Shown here one piece after another: positions 23,807-36,874 of a stretch of 64,000 bases of DNA (within the stretch, counting starts at the first letter, position 1; the number at the start of each line of letters is the position of its first letter). The position numbers and the translations under genes are program-made. This DNA is from Humulus lupulus (taxonomy: Eukaryota; Streptophyta; Magnoliopsida; Rosales; Cannabaceae). The stretch spans positions 65,828,643 through 65,892,642 of the forward strand of contig NC_084799.1 of the NCBI RefSeq assembly GCF_963169125.1, in the 5' to 3' direction. The notes beneath the pieces were generated by a model, which saw only the letters and a program-made list of their open reading frames with translations, did no database searches and was not told the DNA's origin.

Positions 23807-24890
23807 TTTCATATATACACTTAATGGCAGGAAAATCCATGCTAAATAAGACAATAAAATCATTTATTGAATTAATAAAATAATTGCACAAACTTAATTG
23901 TAAAACAAAAGTGTAATTACATTCTTAAAATAGCACAATTATTTAATATTGCATGAATAAAAGAAATATATCATACAATAAATACACCATAATCAAATAT
24001 CTTCACATTTTAATTCATTTCCAAATAACATACAAATTACCAAAATTATATGTTTTAACTAAATTGGAAAAAAAATTAAAAATAAAATTTATTGCCTAAA
24101 TAAGCATTAAAATCAAGAAAATAATAAAATTCCAAAACAAATCAAAAAAGTTAATTTTTGGAATTTTTATAAATTTTTCTTCAACATTTTTTTTTTTTTT
24201 GCATCATGAAAATGACTTTCCTGATATTGTGTCGTGTAACCTCTCAAAACGACAAGTCATTTTGCTGCTGTTGGGACCGAAACGACATGTCGTTTCACTC
24301 ATCCCTGTCCTCCAGTCGGGTCGAAATTGACCCGAAACCGGGTCGGAAAATGCTATTCTGACATCCAAAAAATGAGTTTCAAAGCCCAGATCACACGAAA
24401 ATGAGTAGATAAAGAGATCCATGGCATTCGATTGATTAAACAATAACTAAAGATCTGGCTTCAATCATAAAAATAATTTCGGCCATGATCGTGTTCTTCA
24501 AGGTTTTAAAAAACGGTTATGGATTTCAAAACCCGTTTTGATGCATCAATATATTAGAAAACAAAAACTAAAGGATTTCTCATGTTATGTAGATTGTAAA
24601 ACAGATTTGAATCATAAACCATAAAATTGTCAACCATTGGCCATGATCGTGTGGGATTTTAAAAAATTGCATTTATTATTTTTAGACTAGTTTCTCATAT
24701 AACAAATCATCAGAAACATTTATTAAAGGATTTCTAATTCAACTAAAATTGAGAAACAAAAATTGAATTAATAATCTAAAATTTTCTACTATTGGGCAAT
24801 ATATAGATCAATCACATGAATATATATGTGTGTATATATAAAGACATATATATATACATACAAAAATACCAAGACAGAAATAAACCTAGT

Positions 24891-24900
24891 TCTGATACCA
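24891..24900 (-). other. Primer-binding site for initiator Met tRNA
   Basis: On the minus strand TGGTATCAGA (24900-24891) starts two bases after the LTR end. This is the classic copia priming site complementary to the 3' end of initiator methionine tRNA. Confidence 0.82.
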
Positions 24901-24902
24901 AA

Positions 24903-25334
24903 TGTTAGATTAAATGTTAATCTAAATGCATAACAATCATAATTAATCCAGAATAAACAAATTGTCATATAAAATTTAGAGGATCGAATATGTGTACCTT
25001 CAGTCATTGCTATTAACAATATCAGTCTATAAGATTTAGATCTACAAAAGAAGAAAAAAAAATTAGAACAAGTACACGGGCTTCCAAGTTCTCACTAACT
25101 CTTCAGATGAAATTACTGAAAATTAGAATGAGATGCGAGCTTGAAGACCAATACTCTATATTTATAAAGTGAAATATTCTATCAGAGTCTCTGCCACAGA
25201 TTGAGATATTCTCTCAATCAGTTGGGATATACAAAATCGGATAACAAATAAAATTGAGTAAAAAATAATATTAACTATTAATTAGAATATTTGTCGATAA
25301 ATAAAATATTAACTTTGATAAATTAGTTCTAACA
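24903..25334 (-). repeat. Copia 5' LTR (432 bp)
   Basis: Starts TGTTAG and ends CTAACA, an exact 6-bp terminal inverted repeat, with the primer-binding site on its left, so the element is minus-oriented and this is its 5' LTR. A minus-strand TATA (CTTTATAAATATAG, about 25158-25171) is present. A second copy was not found in the window, so the element is truncated or its other end has been lost. Whether it belongs to copia B is uncertain because 2.7 kb lies between. Confidence 0.75.
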
Positions 25335-25698
25335 AATTCTTTTTATATACCATATAAATAAATATTCCTACAACATTATCATACCAAGAATTTCCAAATC
25401 ATAAAAATACATTACCAACAAACTTAAAGGAGAGAAAAACCTATCGCTTTATATATATATATATATAGTACTACTATACTTCATACAAACTTTGAATAAT
25501 CTTCTCTTTATTACTTTAGGAGCCACTAAAAAAAAGTTATCACAACATTCTAGTCACAACAAATAATTACATTATTCCCAACCAATTATATATGATATTA
25601 AAATTTATTGAGTAATAATAAGATGTACTTTTTAGGAATGGCATAAATATAATAAAGTATTTTTAGTCATAAATTTGTGTAGTTAGCCTTTGCCACTC

Positions 25699-25706
25699 TA
25701 TATAAA
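25699..25706 (+). promoter_or_regulatory. TATA box of the lipid-transfer-protein gene
   Basis: TATATAAA on the plus strand, 31 bp before the start codon. If used, transcription would start only a few bases before the ATG. A weaker AT-rich alternative (cataaatataataaag) lies near 25643-25658. Confidence 0.55.
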
Positions 25707-25736
25707 CATGGCAAGAACTTTATTAATTAGCCCAAA

Positions 25737-26370
25737 ATGGCTCACAATAATAAGCTTACAGGAGTTCTACTTTCCCAAGTGACAGTAGTGGTGGCGTTGA
25801 TGCTGGCAGCAGCTCCTGGCCAAGTAGACGCAGCGGCCAACATAACGTGCGAGCAGGTGACGAACTGGCTGACACCGTGCATAAGCTACGGCGTGTTCGG
25901 GGGAACGGTGGCGCCGGAGTGCTGCCAAGGAATTAAAGATCTGAATGCTGCTTACTATACAAAAGATGATATAAGGGCAGCTTGTAGTTGCATCCAGCAA
26001 GGCGCAGCTATGATCCCCGGCATCGACTATGATCGGATCAACAATATTGCTACCTTATGCGGCACTTCTTGCCCTTATAAAGTCTATCCTTCCACTGATT
26101 GCTCTAAGTTAGTATATATATATATTTTTTCCATAAATATATATATAGATGTTGTGTTCAATCTCAGTTTTACAGTTTTGCATCAGTGCATCATCGTACT
26201 ATATTTTATAACATATTCTTCTATATGATAAATTATGTATATGCATATCCTTTATTAATTACTATACGTACTTACTACCTACTTTTAAGTATTCTTAACT
26301 TTTTAAACTACGATAAAACAGTACTTTCACTCTTTATGGATGTGATTTGATCATTTGCAGGGTGGTTTGA
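25737..26370 (+). CDS. Non-specific lipid-transfer protein, type 1 (nsLTP)
   Basis: Small secreted protein expected to bind fatty acids or phospholipids in a hydrophobic cavity and act in the cell wall or cuticle. Coding exons are 25737-26107 and 26361-26370. The donor (GTTAGT) and acceptor (TTTGCAG) give a joined end CSKVV-stop, with the intron just before the stop as usual in this family. A hydrophobic signal peptide covers about residues 1-32 (cleavage near VDA/AAN). The eight-cysteine pattern follows: ITC, TPC, ECC, ACSC, TLC, TDC. An extra cysteine occurs in GTSCPYK where relatives usually have Ile. The protein is about 126 residues. An ATG at 25708 is out of frame and was rejected. The gene stands alone between retroelements and looks intact. 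Confidence 0.93.
26108..26360 (+). other. Intron of the nsLTP gene
   Basis: 253 bp, AT-rich, with a (TA)n run right after the donor. Removing it restores the conserved C-terminal end. Reading through it would add about 38 unrelated, hydrophobic residues, so the longer open frame to 26228 is not the product unless the intron is retained. Confidence 0.88.
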
Positions 26371-26640
26371 ATATGTGCTATCGCTATCTTTTTTCGGCTC
26401 GAGAGTTCACTCAAATCTCTCGTCTTTATTATGAATAAGTGATCAGAAAGTTGCAGAATTATGTGTCAGAGTGTGTATATATATTATATGTTTGAAGTAT
26501 AACGTTGATCTTAATATTTAGATTCTGGTTTGATTCCAAATAAATATATATATATATATATATATGTATAGTGTGTCTACTCGAGATCGCAAAGTATAAG
26601 ATTTTCCTGTATATGAACATGTACGAATGAAATAAATTAA
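26371..26640 (+). other. 3' untranslated region of the nsLTP gene
   Basis: A (TA)n microsatellite at about 26541-26566 and a canonical AATAAA at 26631-26636 lie downstream of the stop. The exact cleavage site cannot be read. Confidence 0.5.
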
Positions 26641-28300
26641 CTTTTCGACGTAGTATTAATTTATCTATATAAATATATATATATTACATCTAAAACTTAT
26701 TTTTTTTCCCTTTTATCATTGATTTATAAGTTTAGATTAATTATTTATTTTGTATAAATTATAAATGTAAAAAAATATATTGAATCCTTCAAGAAAATAT
26801 TTATTAAAATATTTTTTGATGTATTGTATGGCATGTAATTATATTAAAAATGATGTAGATATTAGTGAGTACGGTGCATCCACTTATTTGACAATATCGG
26901 TGCAGACAGTTTGTATTTTTTACAAGTCTATAATTTTTATTCTAAAATTTTTATATGATAGTGTACATTGTAATAATTTAAGACACCCTGCAAATATTCA
27001 AAAAATTATGAATAATTTATTTTTACATGTGTATACAAAAAAAATAAGCACGCATGCAACAAGCTGTTTGAATCATGTTTTCGGTACCATAATTTATTCA
27101 TAATTTTTTGAAAATTTGTAAGATGTTCTAGATATCTACAATGTTTACGGTCGTATAAAAAAATATTGGGATTACATCTATCCAAGTGCCGAAAATAGAA
27201 AAATAATACACCGGTATTATAAAAAAAGTAGATATATTATAGTCGCTCCCTGATTTTCCTTTATCATTTTCTTTTAAAGAATTTCCCTTTTATCATTGAT
27301 TTATAAGTTTATATTAACTATTTATTTTGTATAAATTATAAATGTAAAAAAATATTAAAATACTTTTTGATGTATTGTATGGCAAGTAATTACATTTAAA
27401 AAGATCTACAAATACTAATATTTGTATATAGGGGCAGATGTATTCAATGGTTGTGGGGACCAAGGCCCTCTCATAATTTTGAAAGAAAAAGTTACATGTA
27501 TTTTTTTTAATGAAAATTTATCCGAATATGTGCTTGCCCCCCTATTCTTTTATATTTAATAGAAGGATATCCTTAGATAAATGAGTTTTGAGCAATATTA
27601 CCATCCCCGTCACACGGCAGTAAACCTTGTAAGAAAAAATATCATAATTTGTTAGATAAAAATGGGAGTCATAAACGTATCGACGATCATTGATGTACTG
27701 TCAAATGGAGATTAGGTAATTTCTACCAACAAAGGTGTTATGATTTTCATCTCAATTAATTCACGCGACAAGAAAGAAAAAAGAATACATCACGTGTCCA
27801 CATGACTCAGCTTAGAAAAATCAACTTGCTACAAAACGATGATGGACAAAAGATGACGATTTTTCACCCTTAGGGACACGGCCGCAAACGCGCTTACAAA
27901 TACTGAAATAACTGGGTGAAAATGACATATGTAACCTGTTCAATACTATAGAGTTCAATTAATTACAGGCTGTGAAATGTGATTAGAAATCATTAAATCA
28001 AAGCCCATGACTAGTGGCGCACTTAGTGCAAATCGGCCATGCATACTTTAAACTTCCAAAATTTGACTAACTTAAAACAGACCTTAGACAAAAAGGGTCA
28101 AAATCAGGTCCTTTCCATGCCCCCAAATAATTATATAGATGATAATAGAATGCACATGACGTGGGCCAAGGTAATGTAGAAAAAATCAAAGCTACTAGTT
28201 CAGTAGTACTAGATAGATAACTATAAATAGGTGGACTTTTTAGGAGGAGCACATTAGCCATCCGAGATCTGCAATCGGCCCTTGCTATTGGAAATTATTA
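26641..28300. other. Intergenic AT-rich DNA between nsLTP and bZIP
   Basis: No convincing coding sequence. Two related AT-rich blocks (26.70-26.83 and 27.28-27.42 kb) share 'tttatcattgatttataag' and 'gatgtattgtatggca', so one is a local duplication. At 27790-28260 there is a promoter-like cluster: CACGTGTCC (27791), GACGTGG (28158) and CTATAAATAG (28221-28230) on the plus strand. No open frame follows before the bZIP 3' region. Confidence 0.5.
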
Positions 28301-29004
28301 GTTTTCTTATAAAAATGTAAATAAAATAATCAAATGAGAGTTTATCTAGAAAAGGTACACAACAGGTATTGCTGTACAATCAATCTTCAGTTTATGTTCT
28401 TGTCCTAATATGGATAATCAATACACAAAAATAGTAATGAGAAGACTAAGCATTTTAAAGAATCAAATAATCAAATATTGTCTACAATCTTAAAACCAAA
28501 AAAAAAAAAAAATCAACCACAACACACTGTTTAGAACTCACCACTTGTAAAGAGCAATATAACAATACTAGAACAAAAAACATTCTTTTTTTGTAAACAG
28601 AACCAGCTCACTTCAGCCAATCCATGAAATAGAAACTGAACAGCATTTCACAAAGGATACATAAGTTTACATGGCATAAAAAATAAGTTAAGGTACAAAG
28701 AAAGGAATAACATCATGCTAAATTCCTATTGGGAAATGACCTTTCATACCCACATGTTTCTTACACCCCCAAGAACACAAAATTTCATATCTAACAAAGA
28801 CCTGAGACAACATTCCAACATCTACGAGTGATTTTTTTTTTTGGCCCCTTAAGAAAAAAAAAATATTAAGAACTAAACCTTGACACAAATTAATTAAATA
28901 AAAAGGAAAGGAATAAGAGTACCCCCTCTAAATGGATGGATGTCAATCTATGAACAGATGATCAGGTGTCATGGACAAGTCAGCAGGTCAGCAGTGAGTT
29001 TGCC
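28300..29004 (-). other. 3' region of the bZIP gene
   Basis: Non-coding, AT-rich DNA after the bZIP stop. It probably contains the 3' untranslated region; the end is not readable. A-rich tracts at 28497-28511 and 28855-28863 are on the plus strand. Confidence 0.4.
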
Positions 29005-31465
<2,461 letters not shown>

Positions 31466-31690
31466 CTCTTTTCTTCTTCTGTGGTCATCTGTTATCGTTT
31501 CTCTCTCTCTATTACCCCATTTGTTCCGCTACTTGTCTTTGCCCCCGTTTGTTTTAACTTATTTTAACGTGCTTTTAGCTTCTAACATTAAAAAATTATT
31601 TTGAAGTAAAAATAAAAAGTAATTTTTTAATTTAAAATATTTTTTGTAGTAACGATAATATTATTGACAAATAACAAAATGTCCTAAGAA
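31466..31690 (-). promoter_or_regulatory. bZIP 5' leader and remaining proximal promoter
   Basis: About 225 bp between the ATG and the LINE tail. A GA-rich stretch (CT repeat on the plus strand near 31501-31511) lies close to the ATG, typical of plant leaders. No clear TATA box is seen. The LINE insertion separates this from any distal promoter. Confidence 0.5.
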
Positions 31691-32116
31691 CCTTTTTTTT
31701 TTTTTTTTTGTCATGAATAACAAGAAGATAAAATGTACAACTCTTTGTCTAGTCAAAGACCATGCAAAAATGCTTTCAGAAATTTAGACAAAAAAGTTCA
31801 CATATGTTAATCAAGCATAACTAATTTAGAGAACTACAACAATGGAAATAAACTAAAGACAATAGAAAAAATAATCTGAAACAACCACCCCTGATAATAT
31901 TAATGCTTCAATTTGGAAGGTCATTAAGACACCTGCATCACAAAAACAAATCAAAAATAAGAAACTATTAATGAAATCAAGATTATGCCAAATGACCAAC
32001 CCTAGTAATAGACTTGAAAAAAAAATCTCTGTAATTGAATTGTAAACTGTTTAGAGATAATTAGAACACAACACAAATAATGAGAGGAATTTTCTCCAAC
32101 CAACAAAACTTGTCAT

Positions 32117-32857
32117 CTAGCTCAAGGTCGTGCTTAGCCAAAATATGAGCCACAGTATTAAACTGACGACTAATATGAGAAAGACTAGCCCTGGAAAGTT
32201 TGCCAATAAGGCTCTAATATCAGCAAAGATAAAACCTAATTTATTATTATACGCTGTGTTATTGTTTAAGGCCATAACAAGCGAAAGAGAGTCAGAAGAA
32301 ACTGCAACAAGTGAAAGGCCAAGTCTTTGAGCCCAGACCAGTCCTACTAGCAGTGTTAGTGCTTCGGATTGAAATGTTGATAAGGCTCCTACAAACGAAC
32401 CAACCAATATTAAAATAGATGGTACATAAAGGATAAAATTTAAGTAATATTTATATAAAAGTTGTTAGAAAACAAACCCAACCAAAGGGGAATCCCTTTG
32501 GTTAGGTTCCTATAAATAGTAGCTCTAAATTGCATTGTTACTTTCTATCAATTTCAAGAAACTAACTATCTTTAGGACTTTGTCTAAATCAATTGGAAAT
32601 ATTTTAAAGAACACCAATATACCTTTCAAAGGTTTTGATAGGGCTGCCAATAATTTTTTATCCGAGGAAAAAATAATTGCTCCAAAGCCAATCATGTTTG
32701 TGTGATTTGAGATTGCAGAATCAACAAACAAAGTAAGAAGATGGTATCTCTGATCTGCTCCTCTTTGATGTAGAGTTCTTTGGTGTAAAGCAATTTGTTC
32801 AGCCTGATTTTGTACATTTCTTATTGTCTCATAATATTGTATTGCCCATTCAATCAT
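32117..32857 (-). pseudogene. LINE RNase H domain (relic)
   Basis: The N-terminal half at 32857-32525 carries LFVDSAISN, with the catalytic Asp, and GFGAIIFSSDKKLLAA. The C-terminal half at 32407-32117 carries SEALTLLVGLVWAQRLGL and VSSDSLSLVMAL. About 120 bp of unrelated AT-rich DNA lies between. It is related to the RNase H found in plant LINEs. Confidence 0.85.
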
Positions 32858-33168
32858 CTGGCATGACTGTCTTACTGGTTGACTATGTGTTTTTTTATTC
32901 CTTTCAAACTATATTACCAATGCTATAATCAACATTTTCTGTAAAGATTCTTTTTCTAGAATTTCTGAAGCATAAAGTAAGATTTCCTTGAAAGAAATGT
33001 CTCTTTACTTTGTGAGAGGAAAAGATAGTCCTCATAATCCCAAAAAATTTTGGTGGATGGGCACTAGAAAATTGCATGTGCGTTAGAGTCAACATCAAAA
33101 CCACAAATTGGACAAACACTATGAGTTGTAATATTTCGACTATGTAGGCTTCTTAAGGTTGGTAAAAT

Positions 33169-33720
33169 TTAGTGGAAACCTCTCCATGCAAAGTGTAAAG
33201 AAATTTGTGGAATTTTTAAACCCCAAAAAGATTTCCACCATATGGATAACACATCATTTGATGATGAAGGTAAGGATCTATCATTTGATTTAGCTAGATT
33301 GTAGCCACCTTTTACAGTGTAATTCTCATTCTTTGTATAGTGCCATAACCATGAATCTGAATGTTCAAAAGGGGTTAAAGGTATGGCTAAAATATGTTGA
33401 ACATTAGGGGTAATTAAAAGTTGTTCAACTAGTGTGATGTTCCACTTCCCTTGTGCTTCCAAAAGGTCATAAACTCTTAAAGGGTCTCATATGTTAGTTA
33501 AGCTAGGGAGGAAAGACGTAGGTCTTGCTAACCAAGGATCATTAAAAGCTGAGGTATCTCTGCCATTACCTATTCTTCGTCTTAAACCCTTTTGTAGCAA
33601 ATATCTTCCCCATAAGATACTTCGCCATGTCAATGAGGGGTAGTGGCCCTCTCTAGCCTCCAAAATACTTGTATGTTGATAATATCGTGCTTTAAGTACT
33701 TGAGCCATTAGAGATGAGGA
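33169..33720 (-). pseudogene. LINE linker and zinc-binding reverse-transcriptase domain (relic)
   Basis: The frame at 33708-33487 contains LKARYYQHTSILEA and SLTWRSILWGRYLLQKGLRR; that at 33462-33169 has DSWLWHYTKNENYTVKGGY and WWKSFWGLKIPQISLHFAWR. These are hallmarks of the region after reverse transcriptase in plant LINEs (zf-RVT type). The frame is broken between them. Confidence 0.85.
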
Positions 33721-34479
33721 GTTTATCAGTAAAAGTCAAGCCTATTTTGCCAATAATGATTGATTGTATTTGATGAAACCTCTAAAGCCTAAGCCACCTT
33801 CTGTTTTTGGTCTACACATCTTATGTCAGGCCCGCCAATGGACTTTCTTTTTCCTATTAGTGGAACCCCACCAATATCTAGCTTGCAATCCTTCAATATC
33901 TTGACACAGCCCATCTGGAATTCGAAAGCATGACATGCAGTATGTTGGCATAGCTTGGATTACCGCTTTTAGAATAATTTCCTTTTCCTAGATGGAGAAT
34001 GTACTTAATTTAACATATCCAAAAAAATGTTGATTAATAAAAGTAAATCATTAGCTAATTTTTAAATTATATTTTACCTGCTTGAGAAAAAAGCTTAAAT
34101 TTCCAAGTATGTAAACGCATCCATATTTTATCTTTTATTGGGCTGAACAAAGCTCTCTTGTTTCTACCTCCCATCATAGGTAGACCTAAATAAGTCTCTA
34201 TGGCTTCTGTCCTTTGCATGTGTTAGAGAGGACATGTAGAGATTTCTAATCTCTACTGAGGTATTTGGGGAGAAATATACTAAGGACTTGTTATAATTGA
34301 TCATCTGTAAAAATTAAAAGCCTTTTATGTAGACTCATTGTGATCTTTAAAATTTTGATATTATATAATAATTAAAATTAGATATCATTAGAAGTTAACT
34401 TTAATAAAGAAGATAGAATATACCTGTCCTGAACATCCTGAGTAAAGATAAAAAAATATTATGAATAGCTTGTAAGGAT

Positions 34480-35508
34480 TTTTCAGATGCCTGAACAATG
34501 ATGAGACTGCCATCCTTAAAAAAAAATGTGAGTAACGGATGGAGCATTATTAGCAATTTTTAATCCCATAATATCATGCCTTTTTTCTGCTTGTTTAATC
34601 AAAGCTGAAAAACCTTCAGCACATACCAAAAATAGATATGGTAAAAGATGATCCCCTTGTCTCAATCCTCTAGATGGAATAACTTCCCCAAACACTGAAC
34701 CATTAACCTGAAATGAATATCAAACTGAAGTAACACATTTCATTAGCCTTTTTACCCATTGAATCCTAAATCCCAGCTTAAGTAGCATTTTCTCAACAAA
34801 ATTCCATTCAACCCGGTCATAAACCTTGCTCATATCCAGCTTCATCGCTGCATAACATTTTCTCCCTGTCTTCTTTAGTTTTAAGTTGTGAGGACATTCA
34901 TAAGCAATAATTGCATTGTTCATGATAAGTCTTCCCGGGACAAACGCAATTTGGGTAATACTTATGATTGATGTGAGAAATGATTTTAATCTATTGATTA
35001 AGGTCTTTGAGATAAATTTATAGATGACGTTACAAAGACTAATAGGTCGAAAATCACTTATAGCTACAAGTTCTTTCACTTTTGGGATCAGGGTGACGAT
35101 AGTGAAATTAATGATGGACCAATCCTCCTTTTCATTCAAACAATCCATAATTATTTTTGATACCAACGGGGCTACAATATCTCAGTGTTCTTGGTAGAAT
35201 AAAGCACTCCTACCATATGGACCAGGACTTCTGTCAGCAGGCATAGTGAAAACAACTTCTCTAATTTCTTCCAACGAAAAAGGATTTTCTAATGCCTCAT
35301 TCATTTCTTCAGTAACTTATGATTCAACCCCCAACAATAATTCACCAATAAGTATTTCTGAAGGAGATGAGGAGGTGAATAGAGAGTTATAGAATTTTAA
35401 TATAACTTCACTAATGTCTCTATCGCTCGTGCACCATGTCTTATCATCATTAAAGAGACCTATATTATTCATTTGTAAATAATCAGTACAAATTATATGT
35501 CTTAACAC
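34480..35508 (-). pseudogene. LINE reverse transcriptase (relic)
   Basis: Recognisable blocks in order: VTLIPKV, DFRPISLCNVIYKFISKTL, QIAFVPGRLIMNNAIIAYE, and MKLDMSKVYDRVEW, where A-Y-D is usual and the first catalytic Asp is retained. The second catalytic block appears as FKDGSLII near 34520, where the family has FADDSLIF, so one of the two Asp residues is replaced. Stops and shifts separate these blocks. Confidence 0.87.
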
Positions 35509-35679
35509 TCACCAAGATGAACTTTATAGCTTGATTATGTTATTCCATTTTAAAAAAAAAATTCTATGATTTACCATGTTATGCATTATTCTTCACTATG
35601 TTAATACTTTTCAAACTTCGGAGTATAAATTTATTTTTATATATACGTCCAATTTAATAATTATTCAAAATAAGATCTA

Positions 35680-36476
35680 TGTTCACTATCTTTTTTGCTA
35701 TAAACTAATTAAATAAAAATTTAAAGAAAATGCAAGAAGAACACAGAGATTTTACATGGTTCAGGTTGTTAATTAACCCTAGTCCATGAATCACTTGTAT
35801 TAGGATTTGTGAAGCTTGGGGGATTTAAGTTTCTATTGATGGCGACATCATTTTAGCAATGCTCTGAATACAAAAATCTTCGGGGGTCATTTACAGTGTG
35901 CGCTCTAGCCCTATATAAATGGCTGAGGACAATTACTTCCCTTAATGGGGATTTATTACAAACCTTCTCACTTAATGGGGTACAAATGATAATAAATATA
36001 CATTCTCGTAGTTAAGGAGGTAGTGGACCCATGCACATCACATGGACCCATTTATGAGGTTACAGCCCACAACTTTTTGGGGTAACACATCTATGATAGT
36101 GTTAGGGGGTAGCTGCGCATTTTCCAATGTTAGGTGGCATCGTGAGACATCCTGCATGTCACCTGTACGGATTGGACACCACGATTGGGTAACAGTAACA
36201 TGTTAGACAATTGCTGGTGGTCCAGGGTCAATGTGCTTGAGACCTGACATTATGCTCCAAACCCAGAGGATGGCTCTCGTAGACCTGGAGGACTTCGATG
36301 GAGAAGATAGGGAGGATATCATAACATTGATCCTCGGGTCATAGCTCGCATGAGGACAACCTTCTCCGGGGTGGTGCATGATCATAATGGACGGGCTTGC
36401 CCATTTGCCCTGGTCCGTGGAGCTTGAATACTCTCTAAATGTTGCCACGTGTCATCTGGAAAAAGCACAGACAACA
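35680..36476 (-). repeat. Probable solo LTR of Tat type (797 bp)
   Basis: Starts TGTTCACTATCTTTTTTGC, like the TGTTGACGCCGTTTTTCG start of element A, and ends GACAACA. The 'ttttacatggttcagg...cctagtccatga' block (35751-35788) is the common Tat LTR block. Flanks are ATCTA and GTCTA, one mismatch from a 5-bp duplication. No internal part is present. Confidence 0.65.
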
Positions 36477-36874
36477 GTCTAAATATCCCAAAGAAAATAA
36501 ATGATATATCTTCTAACTAAACAAGTTGCATTTCCATCCTAAGAGCATGCACAACTAATCCATGAAAAAACGAACATGGATTAGGGACATTCTTGGAAAT
36601 CTGGATAACAAACTTGTTATAACCTCTAACATAGACTCAAGGTGATTATAAAATGTAGATCTCTTCGCAAAAATAGACACGGCTGCTAAACAATATGCTC
36701 CTATAACATCTACCGAAAGACTTAGCCAAAGTTTCTAATCCAACACCACCATCTACTCTACATATTTACCTTATAAGATTGAGAAGCAACCTACAAAATC
36801 AAATTCATTTAAACAAAAGCAACATTAGTAAATGAAAATTCAATGAATGGTAAAATTTGAATATACAATAATAT
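36477..36874. other. Unassigned low-GC DNA left of element A
   Basis: About 400 bp that continues, across element A, at 48643. It shows splice-like signals but no open frame of useful length in either strand and no domain I can name. It might be decayed low-copy host DNA into which element A inserted. Confidence 0.35.

Larger units (their letters stand above)
22201..24890. other. AT-rich non-coding stretch, partly retroelement leader
   Basis: Strongly AT-rich DNA between the copia B gag and a copia LTR/primer-binding site. It contains the two MITEs listed separately, a poly-T run at 24188-24200 and a 16-bp perfect palindrome at 24280-24295. The part nearest gag (22.2-22.86 kb) may be the leader and 5' LTR of copia B, but no clear LTR pair was found. 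No reading frame with a recognisable domain. Confidence 0.5.
31691..35515 (-). mobile_element. 5'-truncated L1-type LINE (non-LTR retrotransposon)
   Basis: Minus-oriented. A T run on the plus strand at about 31691-31709 is its poly(A) tail. Reading from high to low coordinates the order is reverse transcriptase, zinc-binding domain, RNase H and 3' end, as in plant L1 elements that carry an RNase H. The endonuclease and ORF1 are missing beyond about 35515. AT-rich inserts interrupt it (about 34000-34480 and 32408-32524). No target duplication was recognised. Confidence 0.88.

Noticed and set aside
25708..25736. Upstream ATG as the nsLTP start
   Set aside because: It is out of frame with the lipid-transfer domain and lies almost on the TATA box; the ATG at 25737 leads directly into the signal peptide.
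26108..26228. C-terminal extension of the nsLTP through the intron
   Set aside because: A donor and acceptor restore the family's usual C-terminal end; the extension is low-complexity AT-rich translation.
28067..28261. 64-codon minus-strand ORF beside the bZIP gene
   Set aside because: No domain or conserved feature; it overlaps a plus-strand promoter-like cluster, and base composition is that of intergenic DNA.
36477..36874. Possible host-gene exons on the minus strand on both sides of element A (also 48643-48780)
   Set aside because: A few splice-like signals and short readable stretches exist, including one I briefly compared with Dicer-like proteins, but the order of motifs did not fit and no frame of useful length remains.
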